Numbered from the stretch's first letter, positions 30,561 to 40,562 are shown. The stretch is DNA of 64,000 bases from Roseateles violae (GCF_030410485.1 NZ_JAUHHC010000006.1:284457-348456), one strand, 5' to 3'. Numbers and translations: made by a program. The notes: a model not told the origin generated them from the letters alone.

Positions 30561-30941
30561 TCAGCCGAACAGCCGCTGCCACAGCGCGGCGGCCCAGATG
30601 CCGCCGGCCAGCAGCAGGGCCAGCATGACGGCGGCGCTGGCGATGTCCTTGGCCCGCTTGGACAGATCGTGCAGCTCGTAGGAGATGCGGTCGATCGCCG
30701 CCTCGATCGCCGAGTTCAGCAGCTCGACGACCAGCAGCAGCAGCAGGGAGCCGAGCAGCAGCGCGATCTGCACCCAGTCGCGGCCGAGCCAGAAGGCCAG
30801 CGGCGTCGCGACCACCGTCAGCCAGACCTCCTGGCGGAAGGCGCTCTCGCCGCGGTAGGCGGCGCGCAGGCCGGCCAGCGAATAGCCGGTCGCGCGCATC
30901 AGGCGGTCCAGGCCGGTGCGGCCCTTGTGCGGGTTGCTCAT
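30561..30941 (-). CDS. dgkA: Diacylglycerol kinase (DgkA type)
   Basis: The 126-residue integral membrane protein phosphorylates diacylglycerol to phosphatidic acid. It has three predicted helices and the conserved active-site block VVELLNSAIEAAIDR (71-85), with Glu73, Asn76 and Glu80, then HDLSKRAKD (91-99). The length matches E. coli DgkA. Start overlaps the stop of the RDD gene by four bases (ATGA), showing translational coupling. It is the last gene of the sigma-DUF3619-DUF3106-RDD-dgkA set and is convergent with glnB. Confidence 0.93.
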   Translation of the reverse strand: MSNPHKGRTGLDRLMRATGYSLAGLRAAYRGESAFRQEVWLTVVATPLAFWLGRDWVQIALLLGSLLLLLVVELLNSAIEAAIDRISYELHDLSKRAKDIASAAVMLALLLAGGIWAAALWQRLFG

Positions 30942-31474
30942 TGCTTGGGCGCTTTCGGTGCCGGCCGCTGCGTCACCAGCTCGGTCCGGCACAGCAGATC
31001 GTGCAGATACTGCCGGCCCGGCAGCACCAGGGACAGCATCGCATAGCCGAGCAGGGCCAGGCTGCCGACGGCGGCGATCGGCCCGAAGCCCAGCCCGTAG
31101 CGCCGCATCTGCACCGCCGCGGCGATGGGCAGCACCCACCAGCAATAGCTGAGCAGATAGCGCAGCAGCGCCTGCGCCAGGCCCAGATTGCCGCCGCCCT
31201 GGCGCTGCAGCCGCATATGCCAGGTCTTCATCGGCAGGGTCTGGCCACTGCGGGTCCAGAAGTAGATGAAATAGGCGCCGAAGCTGAGCGCCAGCGCAAT
31301 GATCAGGCCGCTGCGGTGCTCCAGCGCATTGCGCTGCTGGGCCAGCGGCGAATAGACCAGGCCGGTCGCCATCGCGACGGCAAACAGCAGCAGGCCTTCG
31401 TAGATGAAGGCGGCCAGGCGGCGCGCCAGGCCCGGCGCCGCGGCGGGCGCCGGCGGCAGGGTTTGTTCGCTCAT
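30938..31474 (-). CDS. RDD-family membrane protein
   Basis: The 178-residue protein has at least three strongly hydrophobic segments (about residues 24-42, 55-74 and 105-152). The first hydrophobic stretch follows RRLAAFIYEGLLLFA and there is a GQTLPMKTWHMRLQ segment, both typical of RDD-domain proteins. The function of RDD proteins is generally unknown; some act in envelope or cofactor handling. The stop overlaps the dgkA start (ATGA), and the upstream DUF3106 stop is 12 bases away, so it belongs to the same transcript. Confidence 0.8.
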   Translation of the reverse strand: MSEQTLPPAPAAAPGLARRLAAFIYEGLLLFAVAMATGLVYSPLAQQRNALEHRSGLIIALALSFGAYFIYFWTRSGQTLPMKTWHMRLQRQGGGNLGLAQALLRYLLSYCWWVLPIAAAVQMRRYGLGFGPIAAVGSLALLGYAMLSLVLPGRQYLHDLLCRTELVTQRPAPKAPKQ

Positions 31475-31486
31475 GGGACGGAAAGC

Positions 31487-32344
31487 TTAGCGGGAGGCCG
31501 TCGCCTGCGGCTTCGGCAACAGGGTCTTGCTGTCGACCAGCTCCGGGTCGGCGAAGACCTTGGTCTGGCCGGCCTGCTGGTGCGTCGGCGGCGTCACGCC
31601 CTGGGTGATCAGCACCGTGCTGGCACCGGGCTTGGCCTGCAGCACCGAGGGCGCCACCGGCTTCAGCGGCAGGCCCTTGGCCGGGGCCGGCACCAGATTC
31701 GACTTGGGCTGGGCGGCATCGGCAGCCGGGGCCGGCCGCGGCTTGGCGCCGCCGCCGTGCTTGTCCGCCTGCTGCTTCTGCGCCGCCTTCTCGGCCAGTT
31801 CCTGGCGCTTCTCGGGAGGCAGTGCCTGGTAGGCCTCCCATTTGGCCTGGCGATCGCCGGTATGGAGCTGCTGCGCGGCCTGGAAGCCGACGCGCGCCTG
31901 CTGGCGCTCGACGGGGCTCATCCGCGCCCAGTCGCGCATGCGCTCGTGCAGGCGGGCCTGCTCCTCGGGCGGCAGGGAGGCGAAGCGCGGCGCCATCTCC
32001 AGCCACTTGCTGCGCTGGGACGGGTCGAGCCGGTCCCAGTCGCGCTCCAGCGGCGCCAGCGCCTGTTTCTGGTTCGGACCGAGCTCCTGCCACAGCGGCG
32101 GGGGCAGCAGGGTCGTCGGGCTGGTCAGCGGCGCGGTCCGCGGCGGGCGTGGCTGCGGTGCCACCGGCGGCGGCGTGTTCACGATCGGCGCGCTGGCCGC
32201 CGCCTCGGCGGGCGCCGAAGCGGCGGCGGCCTCGGCCTGGGCCCGGGCCGGATGCGACGACGCCGCCAGCAGCAGGCAGGCGGCGCCGAGGAGGCTGAGG
32301 GAAGGGCGGATGAAAAGCAGGCAGGCGAGCGGGAGCCGGGTCAT
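31487..32344 (-). CDS. DUF3106 secreted Pro-rich protein
   Basis: The 285-residue protein has a signal peptide (LACLLFIRPSLSLLGAACLLLAASSHPARAQ is longer than 20, so described here: about residues 6-36 hydrophobic, cleavage near ARAQ). The mature region is Ala/Pro-rich, then has repeated helical motifs of the form LPPEEQARLHERMRDW and MSPVERQQAR (residues about 125-185), as in DUF3106 and loosely like CpxP/Spy LTxxQ helices. The tail is disordered. Start: ATG at 32344 has AGGA 6 bases upstream; a longer start at 32374 would overlap the DUF3619 gene. Confidence 0.8.
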   Translation of the reverse strand: MTRLPLACLLFIRPSLSLLGAACLLLAASSHPARAQAEAAAASAPAEAAASAPIVNTPPPVAPQPRPPRTAPLTSPTTLLPPPLWQELGPNQKQALAPLERDWDRLDPSQRSKWLEMAPRFASLPPEEQARLHERMRDWARMSPVERQQARVGFQAAQQLHTGDRQAKWEAYQALPPEKRQELAEKAAQKQQADKHGGGAKPRPAPAADAAQPKSNLVPAPAKGLPLKPVAPSVLQAKPGASTVLITQGVTPPTHQQAGQTKVFADPELVDSKTLLPKPQATASR

Positions 32345-32357
32345 GCGGGTCCTGTCG

Positions 32358-32822
32358 TCATTCTTGCTGCTCATCGTCGTTGAGGTATTCCGAGAAACCG
32401 GGATCGCCATAGGCGGCCGGTGGCAGATTGTCGGACAAGAGCGCCGTGTCGACCTCGGCCGCCGCCAGGATCTGCTCGTACCACTGGCCATGCTGGATCA
32501 GCAGCAGGCCGACCACCAGCAGGAACAGCGGCAGGAAGGAAGCGAACTTCAGCCAGCGCGAGGAGCCGCCGCCCAGGCCGCCGAGGGCCAGGGCCGAACC
32601 GGAGCGTACCGTCTGGACCGCCTGCTCGGTCTGGCCGACCGCCGCCTTGCGGGCGCTTTGCGCCCGCTGCAGCGCCTGTTCGCGCGCGAAACGCAGGCGC
32701 TCGCTCACATCATGGGGCAGCGCCTCGCTGCGCTCGGACAGGCCGGCGGCCACGCGCAGGCCGAAGCGCGTCGTGCGCGCCTCCAACTCGGGTCCGAAAT
32801 GCGTATGCAGCTGCTTGTTCAT
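32358..32822 (-). CDS. DUF3619 single-pass membrane protein (candidate anti-sigma)
   Basis: The 154-residue product has an N-terminal cytoplasmic helical part (about 1-88, rich in Arg, Glu, Gln), one strong transmembrane helix (91-111) and a short acidic C-terminal periplasmic segment (ending NDDEQQE). This is the DUF3619 layout. Topology and position, starting within the stop of the sigma factor gene (ATGA overlap), match an anti-sigma factor, but there is no recognisable zinc-binding HxxxCxxC anti-sigma motif. Calling it anti-sigma is an inference, not a family statement. DUF3106 follows 13 bases later. Confidence 0.8.
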   Translation of the reverse strand: MNKQLHTHFGPELEARTTRFGLRVAAGLSERSEALPHDVSERLRFAREQALQRAQSARKAAVGQTEQAVQTVRSGSALALGGLGGGSSRWLKFASFLPLFLLVVGLLLIQHGQWYEQILAAAEVDTALLSDNLPPAAYGDPGFSEYLNDDEQQE

Positions 32823-33385
32823 AATGTGATCCCCTTGGCCTTCAGCGACTTCGCCAAGGCGTGAACGGCCCGGGAGCAGTGCGTCTTGACGCTGCCTTCC
32901 GAGCATTCCATCACCGCGGCGGTCTCCGCGACATCCAGTTCCTCCCAGTAACGCAGGAGGAAGGCTTCGCGTTGACGTCCCGGCAACATTGCAACCTCTT
33001 GTTCGATGGCTTGCAAGATCTGGGCCCGGGCGACCTCGTCCGCGGCACTGAGTGCGCCCAGCGCGCCGTCCTGCGATTCCAGCATCTGCAGTAGGTCGAA
33101 TTCCGACTCCGGGTCCGGAGACTCGAAATCCGACATATTGAGCATCACCGCATTGCGCACCTTCTGGCGGCGGAACCAGTCCATCGTCGCATTCGACAGA
33201 ATGCGCTGGAACAAAAGGGGGAGTTCGGCCGCCGGGCGGTCGAAGTACTTCTCGGCCAGCCGGATCATGGCGTCCTGCACGATGTCCAGGGCGGCATCGT
33301 CGTCGCGCACCATATAGGCGGTGCGCTTGAAGGCGCGTTTGTCGACGCTGCGCAGAAAGTCGTTGAGTTCTTTGTCGGTGGCCAA
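32819..33385 (-). CDS. ECF-type RNA polymerase sigma factor
   Basis: The 188-residue protein has sigma region 2 (DAALDIVQDAMIRLAEKY, residues about 31-48; AMDWFRR-like segment at 67-73) and region 4 (LPGRQREAFLLRYWEELDV and EGSVKTHCSRAVHAL). This is the ECF (sigma-70 family group IV) pattern. The gene starts with TTG; the reading frame agrees exactly with the expected N-terminus and no ATG is available upstream. It is divergent from ilvB with 248 bases between. DUF3619 begins inside its stop codon, and three more genes follow in the operon. Confidence 0.9.
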   Translation of the reverse strand: MATDKELNDFLRSVDKRAFKRTAYMVRDDDAALDIVQDAMIRLAEKYFDRPAAELPLLFQRILSNATMDWFRRQKVRNAVMLNMSDFESPDPESEFDLLQMLESQDGALGALSAADEVARAQILQAIEQEVAMLPGRQREAFLLRYWEELDVAETAAVMECSEGSVKTHCSRAVHALAKSLKAKGITL

Positions 33386-33597
33386 GAAAGAGGAGCCCGG
33401 ATTGGCGATATGGACAAATTATCGCATCGGGCCGGGCGATTCGCCGTTCGCGGCGCGGATCCGGCGCGGGACCGTGCATAATGCTGCTTCGCACAAGAGC
33501 TGAATCTGGTCTCAAGCTGGCCGCCCGACCGGGGCGCCTGTTTCGTTGATCGCGCAGGCTCCACATCCGCCTCACGAGGGCGCGAGAAGGAGCACCG

Positions 33598-33612
33598 ATG
33601 GTTTTTCGTTAG
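33598..33612 (+). promoter_or_regulatory. In-frame mini-ORF (MVFR) upstream of ilvB
   Basis: ATG GTT TTT CGT TAG, preceded by an excellent Shine-Dalgarno AAGGAG at 33587-33592 with 5-base spacing. It is in the same frame as ilvB, whose ATG lies 21 bases after its stop and has a weaker AGAGG site. It may be a regulatory upstream ORF. No leucine or isoleucine run is present, so it is not a classical attenuator peptide. Confidence 0.3.
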
Positions 33613-33633
33613 AGAAATTCACAGAGGTTCGAA

Positions 33634-35433
33634 ATGGACATGTCTAGCGCGGAAGTCAAGCGTGCCGCTGCATTGGAAAGCAGGGCGCAGCCAAACTCCT
33701 CCTCCCCCCAAGCCTCGGAGCTCAACGGCTCCGAAATCCTCGTTCGCTGCCTGCAGGCCGAAGGTGTCAAATACCTTTGGGGATATCCCGGCGGCGCCGT
33801 GCTCTATATCTACGACGCGCTGTACAAGCAGGACTCGATCCAGCATGTGCTCGTCCGGCATGAGCAGGCGGCGGTCCACGCGGCCGACGGCTATGCCCGC
33901 GCCACCGGCGATGTCGGCGTGGCCCTGGTCACCTCCGGCCCCGGCGTCACCAATGCGGTGACCGGCATCGCCACCGCCTATATGGACTCGATCCCGATGG
34001 TGATCGTGACCGGCCAGGTGCCGACGCCGGCGATCGGCCTGGACGCCTTCCAGGAGTGCGACACCGTCGGCATCACCCGGCCCATCGTCAAGCACAACTT
34101 CCTCGTCAAGGACGTGCGCGATCTGGCGCTGACGATGAAGAAGGCCTTCCATATCGCCCGCACCGGCCGTCCCGGCCCGGTCGTCGTCGATATCCCGAAG
34201 GACATCTCGATGACCAAGCTGGCCGGCAGCTTCGAGTATCCGAAGCAGGTCGAGATGCGCAGCTACAACCCGGTGCGCAAGGGCCACAGCGGCCAGATCC
34301 GCAAGGCGGTGCAACTGCTCTTGCAGGCCAAGCGCCCCTATATCTATACGGGCGGCGGCGTAATCCTCGGCGAAGCTTCGGCCGAGCTGCGCGAGCTGAC
34401 CCAACTGCTCGGCTATCCGGTGACGAACACGCTGATGGGCCTGGGCGCGACGCCGTCCAGCGATCCGCAGTTCCTCGGCATGCTGGGCATGCACGGCACC
34501 TACGAGGCGAATATGACGATGCAGCACTGCGATGTGCTGCTGGCCGTCGGCGCGCGCTTCGACGACCGGGTGATCGGCAACCCGCGCCACTTCGCCCAGG
34601 TCGAGCGCAAGATCATCCATGTGGACATCGACCCCAGCTCGATCTCCAAGCGGGTGCGCGTGGACATTCCCATCGTCGGTGACGTCAAGGACGTGCTGCA
34701 GGAACTGATCCATCAGATCCGCGAGGCCCAGGCCAAGCCCGATTCGGCCGCGATCAATGCCTGGTGGAGCCAGATCAACGAGTGGCGCCGCCGCGACTGC
34801 CTGGCTTTCAAGCCGTCCAGCGAGCTCATCAAGCCGCAGATGGTGATCGACACCTTGTGGAAGCTGACCAAGGACGGCGACACCTACATCACCTCGGACG
34901 TCGGCCAGCATCAGATGTGGGCGGCCCAGTACTACCGCTTCGACGAGCCGCGCCGCTGGATCAATTCCGGCGGCCTGGGCACCATGGGCGTCGGCCTGCC
35001 CTATGCAATGGGCATCAAGCTGGCCAAGCCGGAGTCGGATGTGTTCTGCATCACCGGCGAGGGCTCGATCCAGATGTGCATCCAGGAGCTGTCCACCTGC
35101 AAGCAGTACGAGACGCCGGTCAAGGTGATCTCGCTGAACAACCGCTACCTGGGCATGGTGCGGCAGTGGCAGGAGCTGGACTACGGCAAGCGCTACTCGC
35201 ACAGCTATATGGAAGCGCTGCCGGACTTCGTCAAGCTGGCCGAGGCCTATGGCCATGTGGGCCTGCTGGTCGAGAAGCCCGGCGATGTCGAGGGCGCGCT
35301 GAAGGAGGCGATCCGCCTGAAGGACCGCACGGTATTCCTCGACATCCGCACCGACCCGACCGAGAACGTCTGGCCCATGGTCCAGGCGGGCAAGGGCATC
35401 TCGGAGATGCTGCTGGGGTCCGAAGACCTCTGA
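33634..35433 (+). CDS. ilvB: Acetolactate synthase, large (catalytic) subunit
   Basis: The 599-residue enzyme joins two pyruvates (or pyruvate and 2-oxobutyrate) in the first common step of valine, isoleucine and leucine synthesis. It uses thiamine diphosphate, Mg and FAD. Glu77 (VRHEQAA) is the TPP-activating glutamate. The TPP-binding motif runs from GEGS (475-478) to NN (502-503). LVTSGPGVTNAVTGIATAY and GRPGPVVVDIPKDIS are standard. The first 30 residues are an Ala/Ser-rich extension. Start: the first of two ATGs (33634, 33640). Operon ilvB-ilvN-ilvC follows, with 168 bases before ilvN. Confidence 0.97.
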   Translation: MDMSSAEVKRAAALESRAQPNSSSPQASELNGSEILVRCLQAEGVKYLWGYPGGAVLYIYDALYKQDSIQHVLVRHEQAAVHAADGYARATGDVGVALVTSGPGVTNAVTGIATAYMDSIPMVIVTGQVPTPAIGLDAFQECDTVGITRPIVKHNFLVKDVRDLALTMKKAFHIARTGRPGPVVVDIPKDISMTKLAGSFEYPKQVEMRSYNPVRKGHSGQIRKAVQLLLQAKRPYIYTGGGVILGEASAELRELTQLLGYPVTNTLMGLGATPSSDPQFLGMLGMHGTYEANMTMQHCDVLLAVGARFDDRVIGNPRHFAQVERKIIHVDIDPSSISKRVRVDIPIVGDVKDVLQELIHQIREAQAKPDSAAINAWWSQINEWRRRDCLAFKPSSELIKPQMVIDTLWKLTKDGDTYITSDVGQHQMWAAQYYRFDEPRRWINSGGLGTMGVGLPYAMGIKLAKPESDVFCITGEGSIQMCIQELSTCKQYETPVKVISLNNRYLGMVRQWQELDYGKRYSHSYMEALPDFVKLAEAYGHVGLLVEKPGDVEGALKEAIRLKDRTVFLDIRTDPTENVWPMVQAGKGISEMLLGSEDL

Positions 35434-35601
35434 GCCTCGACGTCGGCATCGCGCCGCTGCGTTACCGCGCGCGGCCGGGATGCCGGGGAAGAGGTCCAAA
35501 GGCCCGGACACCGCCATTTCCACTTTCGCCAATCGAACAGCGTGGCCAAGGGCCGTCGGTTACCGCCGCCGGCCTGAAGAGCGCGAAGGACGATCACCAT
35601 C

Positions 35602-37159
<1,558 letters not shown>

Positions 37160-37250
37160 GATTCGGACCGAGGGCAGTGCCTGTGCACTGACCGATGCCG
37201 GACTCAGGCCCGGCCACGGGACGGGCTGAGCGTCGGCCCGGCCGATCGAC

Positions 37251-37274
37251 AACCCCGCTGCGGCGGGGTTTTTC
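37251..37274 (+). terminator. Rho-independent terminator after ilvC
   Basis: An 8-base-pair stem (AACCCCGC / GCGGGGTT) with a 4-base loop, followed by TTTCC and T residues. This ends the ilvBNC operon. Confidence 0.85.
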
Positions 37275-37324
37275 CTTGGAGGCCTCGGCTACAGTCGGCG
37301 ACGACCCGTATCCGGAGAGCTCCC

Positions 37325-39493
37325 ATGTCCACCGTTGCCCGTTCCTGCGCGCTGCTGCTGACGTCCGCGCTGCTGTCCATGGCCGAGGCCGCTTCGCCGC
37401 CGGTGGCCCCGGTCAAGGACGTCGTCGAGACCCTGCACGGCGTCGTCGTCCACGACCCCTATCGCTATATGGAAGACGTCAAGGCGCCCGCGGTGCAGGA
37501 CTGGCTGCGCGGCCAGGCCGCCTATGCGCGCGAGACGCTGGACCGCATCGATCAGCGCGACGCGATCGAGCAGCGCATCACCGCGCTGACCGCCGCCAGC
37601 GGCGATCTGCTGCGCGACATCGTGCGCATGCCGGGCGACCGGATCTACTACTTGAAACGGCCCGCCGGCGCGCGCCAGTTCCAGCTGGTGATGCGCCAGG
37701 GCCTGGCCGGCGAGGAGCAGGTGCTGGTCGACCCCGAGGCCGAGAGCAAGCGCAGCGGCGTGCCGCATGCGATCAACTACTTCGCGCCCTCCTGGGACGG
37801 CCGCTACATCGCCTACGGCATGTCGGCCGGCGGCTCCGAGGATGCGGCGCTCTACATCCTCGACATCGCCAAGAACAAAAACATCGGCGAGCCGGTGCCG
37901 CGTGTGCACGAGACGCCGGTCAGCTGGCTGCCCGACAGCAAGTCGCTGACCTTCAACCAGCTGAAGCCGCCGACCGCCGGCGAGCCGGCCAGCGAGACCT
38001 ACCTCGACAGCCGCGTGCTGTGGCTGCGCGTCGGCGACAAGGCCAGCGAGGCCAAGCCGGTGTTCGGCCCCACGGTGAGTACCGGCCTGGGCCTGGCGCG
38101 GCTGGACGTCGCGACGATGAGCTTCGCGCCCGGCAGCCGCTGGGCGATCGCGCGCACCACCGACACTACGCTGCCGGAGGGCCTGCTGTTCGCCGCGCCG
38201 CTGGCCGACCTCGGCAAGCCCAGCATCCGCTGGCAGCGCATCGCCGGCTATGCCGACCTGCTGGTCGATCTGGAACTGCGCGGCGACGATCTCTATCTGC
38301 TGAGCCGCGCCAAGGCGCCGCGCAAGCAGGTGCTCAAGCTCGATCTGCGCCAGCCCGATCTCAAGCGCGCCGTCGAGGTGGCCGTCGCACCGGTGGGCGG
38401 GGTGCTCGAGCAGTTCGTGCTGACGCGCGATGCGCTGATCGCCAGCGTGCGCATCGGCACCGACGTGGTGCTGCGCCGCTACAAGCCGGGCGACCGATTG
38501 GGCGAGCCGATCGCCATGCCCTTCAAGGGCGCGGCCTTGCTGCATGCCGACCCGGCCCATGCCTACGGCGATGTGCTGTACACGCTGGCCGGCTGGACCC
38601 AGCTGCCGCGCAGCTTCCTGCTGTCTGGCGCAAACTCGGTCGATGCCCGGCTGCAGGGCGGCACGCCACCGGCCGGCCTGCCCGAGCTCGAGGTCGTCGA
38701 CGTCGAGGTGGCCAGCCATGACGGCGCCAGGGTGCCGCTGACGCTCTTGCACAAGAAGGGCCTGCAGCGCGACGGCAGCAACCCGACCTTGCTCTACGGT
38801 TACGGCGCCTATGGCTTTTCGATTGGCGCGCGCTACTCGCCGGCCTGGCTGGCCTGGATCGAGCGCGGCGGCGTGCTGGCTCTGGCCAATGTGCGCGGCA
38901 GCGGCGTGCGCGGCGACGACTGGTACCGCGCCGGCTTCAAGGCGAGCAAGGCCAATACCTGGAAGGACGGTCTGGCCTGCGCACGCTGGCTGATAGCGCA
39001 CAAGATCGCCTCGCCCAAGACGCTGGCGGTGATGGGCACCAGCGCCGGCGGCATCTTCGTCGGCCGCGCGGTGACGACGTCGCCCGAGCTGTTCGCGGCG
39101 GCCGTGTTCGACGTCGGCATCATGGACACGGTGCGGGTCGAGGAGAGCGCCAACGGCATCACCAATATCTCCGAGTTCGGCAGCACCAAGAACGCGGCCG
39201 AGTTCCCGGCCCTGCTGGAGATGAGCAGCTATCACCAGATCAAGGACGGCACCGCCTATCCGGCGGTGCTGCTGGTGCATGGCATGAACGATCCGCGCGT
39301 CGACGTCTGGCAAAGCGCCAAGGCGGCCGCGCGGCTGCAGGCGGCCAGCAGCAGCGGCAAGCCGGTGCTGCTGCGCCTGGATCTGCAGGCCGGCCACGGC
39401 GTCGGCAGCACGGCCACGCAGGCGATCGCGCTGGCCGCCGATATCTACGGCTTCCTGCTCTGGCAGATGGGCCAGCTGGGCTTGAAGAACTGA
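37325..39493 (+). CDS. Exported prolyl oligopeptidase family (S9A) serine peptidase
   Basis: The 722-residue protein has a signal peptide (ending AEA about residue 22), a seven-bladed beta-propeller (about 80-420) and an alpha/beta hydrolase domain. The nucleophile is in GTSAGG with Ser573, followed by Asp656 (NDPRVD) and His691 (GHGVG), an intact triad with the usual spacing. Canonical prolyl oligopeptidases read GGSNGG at the nucleophile, so this is a divergent member. It would cleave short, proline-containing peptides in the periplasm. It sits between ilvC and pssA; I recall psd, not a peptidase, at this place in related genomes. A terminator lies just upstream, so it has its own promoter. 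Confidence 0.9.
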   Translation: MSTVARSCALLLTSALLSMAEAASPPVAPVKDVVETLHGVVVHDPYRYMEDVKAPAVQDWLRGQAAYARETLDRIDQRDAIEQRITALTAASGDLLRDIVRMPGDRIYYLKRPAGARQFQLVMRQGLAGEEQVLVDPEAESKRSGVPHAINYFAPSWDGRYIAYGMSAGGSEDAALYILDIAKNKNIGEPVPRVHETPVSWLPDSKSLTFNQLKPPTAGEPASETYLDSRVLWLRVGDKASEAKPVFGPTVSTGLGLARLDVATMSFAPGSRWAIARTTDTTLPEGLLFAAPLADLGKPSIRWQRIAGYADLLVDLELRGDDLYLLSRAKAPRKQVLKLDLRQPDLKRAVEVAVAPVGGVLEQFVLTRDALIASVRIGTDVVLRRYKPGDRLGEPIAMPFKGAALLHADPAHAYGDVLYTLAGWTQLPRSFLLSGANSVDARLQGGTPPAGLPELEVVDVEVASHDGARVPLTLLHKKGLQRDGSNPTLLYGYGAYGFSIGARYSPAWLAWIERGGVLALANVRGSGVRGDDWYRAGFKASKANTWKDGLACARWLIAHKIASPKTLAVMGTSAGGIFVGRAVTTSPELFAAAVFDVGIMDTVRVEESANGITNISEFGSTKNAAEFPALLEMSSYHQIKDGTAYPAVLLVHGMNDPRVDVWQSAKAAARLQAASSSGKPVLLRLDLQAGHGVGSTATQAIALAADIYGFLLWQMGQLGLKN

Positions 39494-39543
39494 GGCCTTC
39501 GGTCCATCGGGGCGCAGGGGCCGGCCTGTTATCCTCCCGCCCC

Positions 39544-40386
39544 ATGACCGATGCGAAGAACAAGAATCCGAACGAGCTGCCGGACGACGAGGAACTGCCG
39601 GCGCCGCTGCGGCCGCGCCGCAAGGGCATTTACATCCTGCCCAATGCGATCACGCTGGCGGCGCTGTTCTCCGGTTTCTACGCGATCGTGATGGCGATGA
39701 ACGGCCGCTTCGAGCTGGCCTGCATCGCGATCTTCTGCGCCGCCGTGCTTGACAGCCTGGACGGCCGCGTGGCCCGCATGACCAATGCGCAGAGCGCCTT
39801 CGGCGAGCAGATGGACAGCCTGTCGGACATGGTCAGCTTCGGGGCCGCGCCGGCGCTGATCGTCTACATCTGGGCCTTCAAGGACATGGGCAAGCTCGGC
39901 TGGATCCCGTCCTTCGTCTACATCTCCGGCGCGGCGCTGCGGCTGGCGCGCTTCAACGTCAATATCGGCGTCGTCGACAAGCGCTTCTTCCAGGGTCTGC
40001 CCAGCCCGGCCGCGGCGGCCATCGTGATCGGCATGATCTGGGCCTTCGACGATGCAGGCCTGCGCCAGGTCACCAACCTCCCCTGGGTGGTCTGGACCGC
40101 CTTCGGCCTGACCCTGTTCGCCGGCCTGTCCATGGTCACCAACGCGCCCTTCTACAGCTTCAAGGTCGTCGGCGCGCGGCGCACCGTGCCCTTCGTCGTG
40201 CTGGTCGCGATCGCGCTGGCTATCGCGCTGATCAGCCAGAACCCACCGATAGGCCTGTTCGCGATCTTCTGCGCCTACGGCCTCTCGGGCTATGTCGTCT
40301 ACGGCTACAAGCGCATGAAGGGTAAGCCGGTCAGCGTGATCGCCACTTCGACCGACGAGCCGGACGAGCAGGGTCTGCACCGTTGA
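39544..40386 (+). CDS. pssA: CDP-diacylglycerol-serine O-phosphatidyltransferase
   Basis: The 280-residue membrane enzyme makes phosphatidylserine from CDP-diacylglycerol and serine, the route to phosphatidylethanolamine. The CDP-alcohol phosphotransferase signature is clear: DSLDGRVARMTNAQSAFGEQMDSLSD has the D-G-A-R-G-D-D pattern of the metal site (about residues 77-102). At least six hydrophobic segments follow. Its start lies 50 bases after the peptidase stop and the leuA promoter lies directly after it. No psd gene is in the window, although the decarboxylase must act next in the pathway. Confidence 0.92.
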   Translation: MTDAKNKNPNELPDDEELPAPLRPRRKGIYILPNAITLAALFSGFYAIVMAMNGRFELACIAIFCAAVLDSLDGRVARMTNAQSAFGEQMDSLSDMVSFGAAPALIVYIWAFKDMGKLGWIPSFVYISGAALRLARFNVNIGVVDKRFFQGLPSPAAAAIVIGMIWAFDDAGLRQVTNLPWVVWTAFGLTLFAGLSMVTNAPFYSFKVVGARRTVPFVVLVAIALAIALISQNPPIGLFAIFCAYGLSGYVVYGYKRMKGKPVSVIATSTDEPDEQGLHR

Positions 40387-40413
40387 TCGAGCGTCCCGGG
40401 CCCATGCTATATT
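40383..40413 (+). promoter_or_regulatory. leuA promoter with extended -10
   Basis: TTGATC at 40383-40388 and TATATT at 40408-40413, preceded by TGC (extended -10); the spacer is 19 bases, which is compensated by the extended -10. It predicts transcription starting near 40420-40422, at or next to the leader ATG. Confidence 0.55.
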
Positions 40414-40421
40414 CCAGCCCC

Positions 40422-40481
40422 ATGACGTCGAACCGTTTCGCGATCGCGCTGCTACTACGAGGTGAACCCCGGGTTCGCTGA
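40422..40481 (+). CDS. leuA leader peptide (leucine attenuator)
   Basis: A 19-codon ORF beginning ATG-ACG-TCG with three consecutive leucine codons at positions 10-12 (CTG CTA CTA), then ending VR and TGA. CTA is a rare leucine codon in a GC-rich genome. No Shine-Dalgarno is visible, and the promoter predicts initiation at or within a few bases of the ATG, so it is probably leaderless. Codons 15-19 lie in a small hairpin (40464-40476), and a terminator hairpin follows at 40522-40553. Starvation for charged Leu-tRNA would stall the ribosome on the Leu run and prevent termination. This is the standard attenuator logic. Confidence 0.75.
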   Translation: MTSNRFAIALLLRGEPRVR

Positions 40482-40521
40482 CCATCGCGCACGTCCAGAA
40501 AAACGTCTCTCGATCGATCTC

Positions 40522-40562
40522 AACGGCCCGTATGCAACCCGCAGCGGGCCGTTAGTCTTTTT
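40522..40562 (+). terminator. Transcription attenuator upstream of leuA
   Basis: A 9-base-pair inverted repeat (40522-40530 and 40545-40553, AACGGCCCG / CGGGCCGTT) with a 14-base loop, followed by AGTCTTTTT. It lies 38 bases before the leuA start and after the leader peptide. Confidence 0.85.

Noticed and set aside
33481..33549. A 22-codon ORF (MLLRTRAES...) between the sigma gene and ilvB
   Set aside because: Five Leu codons are scattered rather than clustered, no Shine-Dalgarno precedes it and no terminator hairpin follows, so it does not look like an attenuator peptide.
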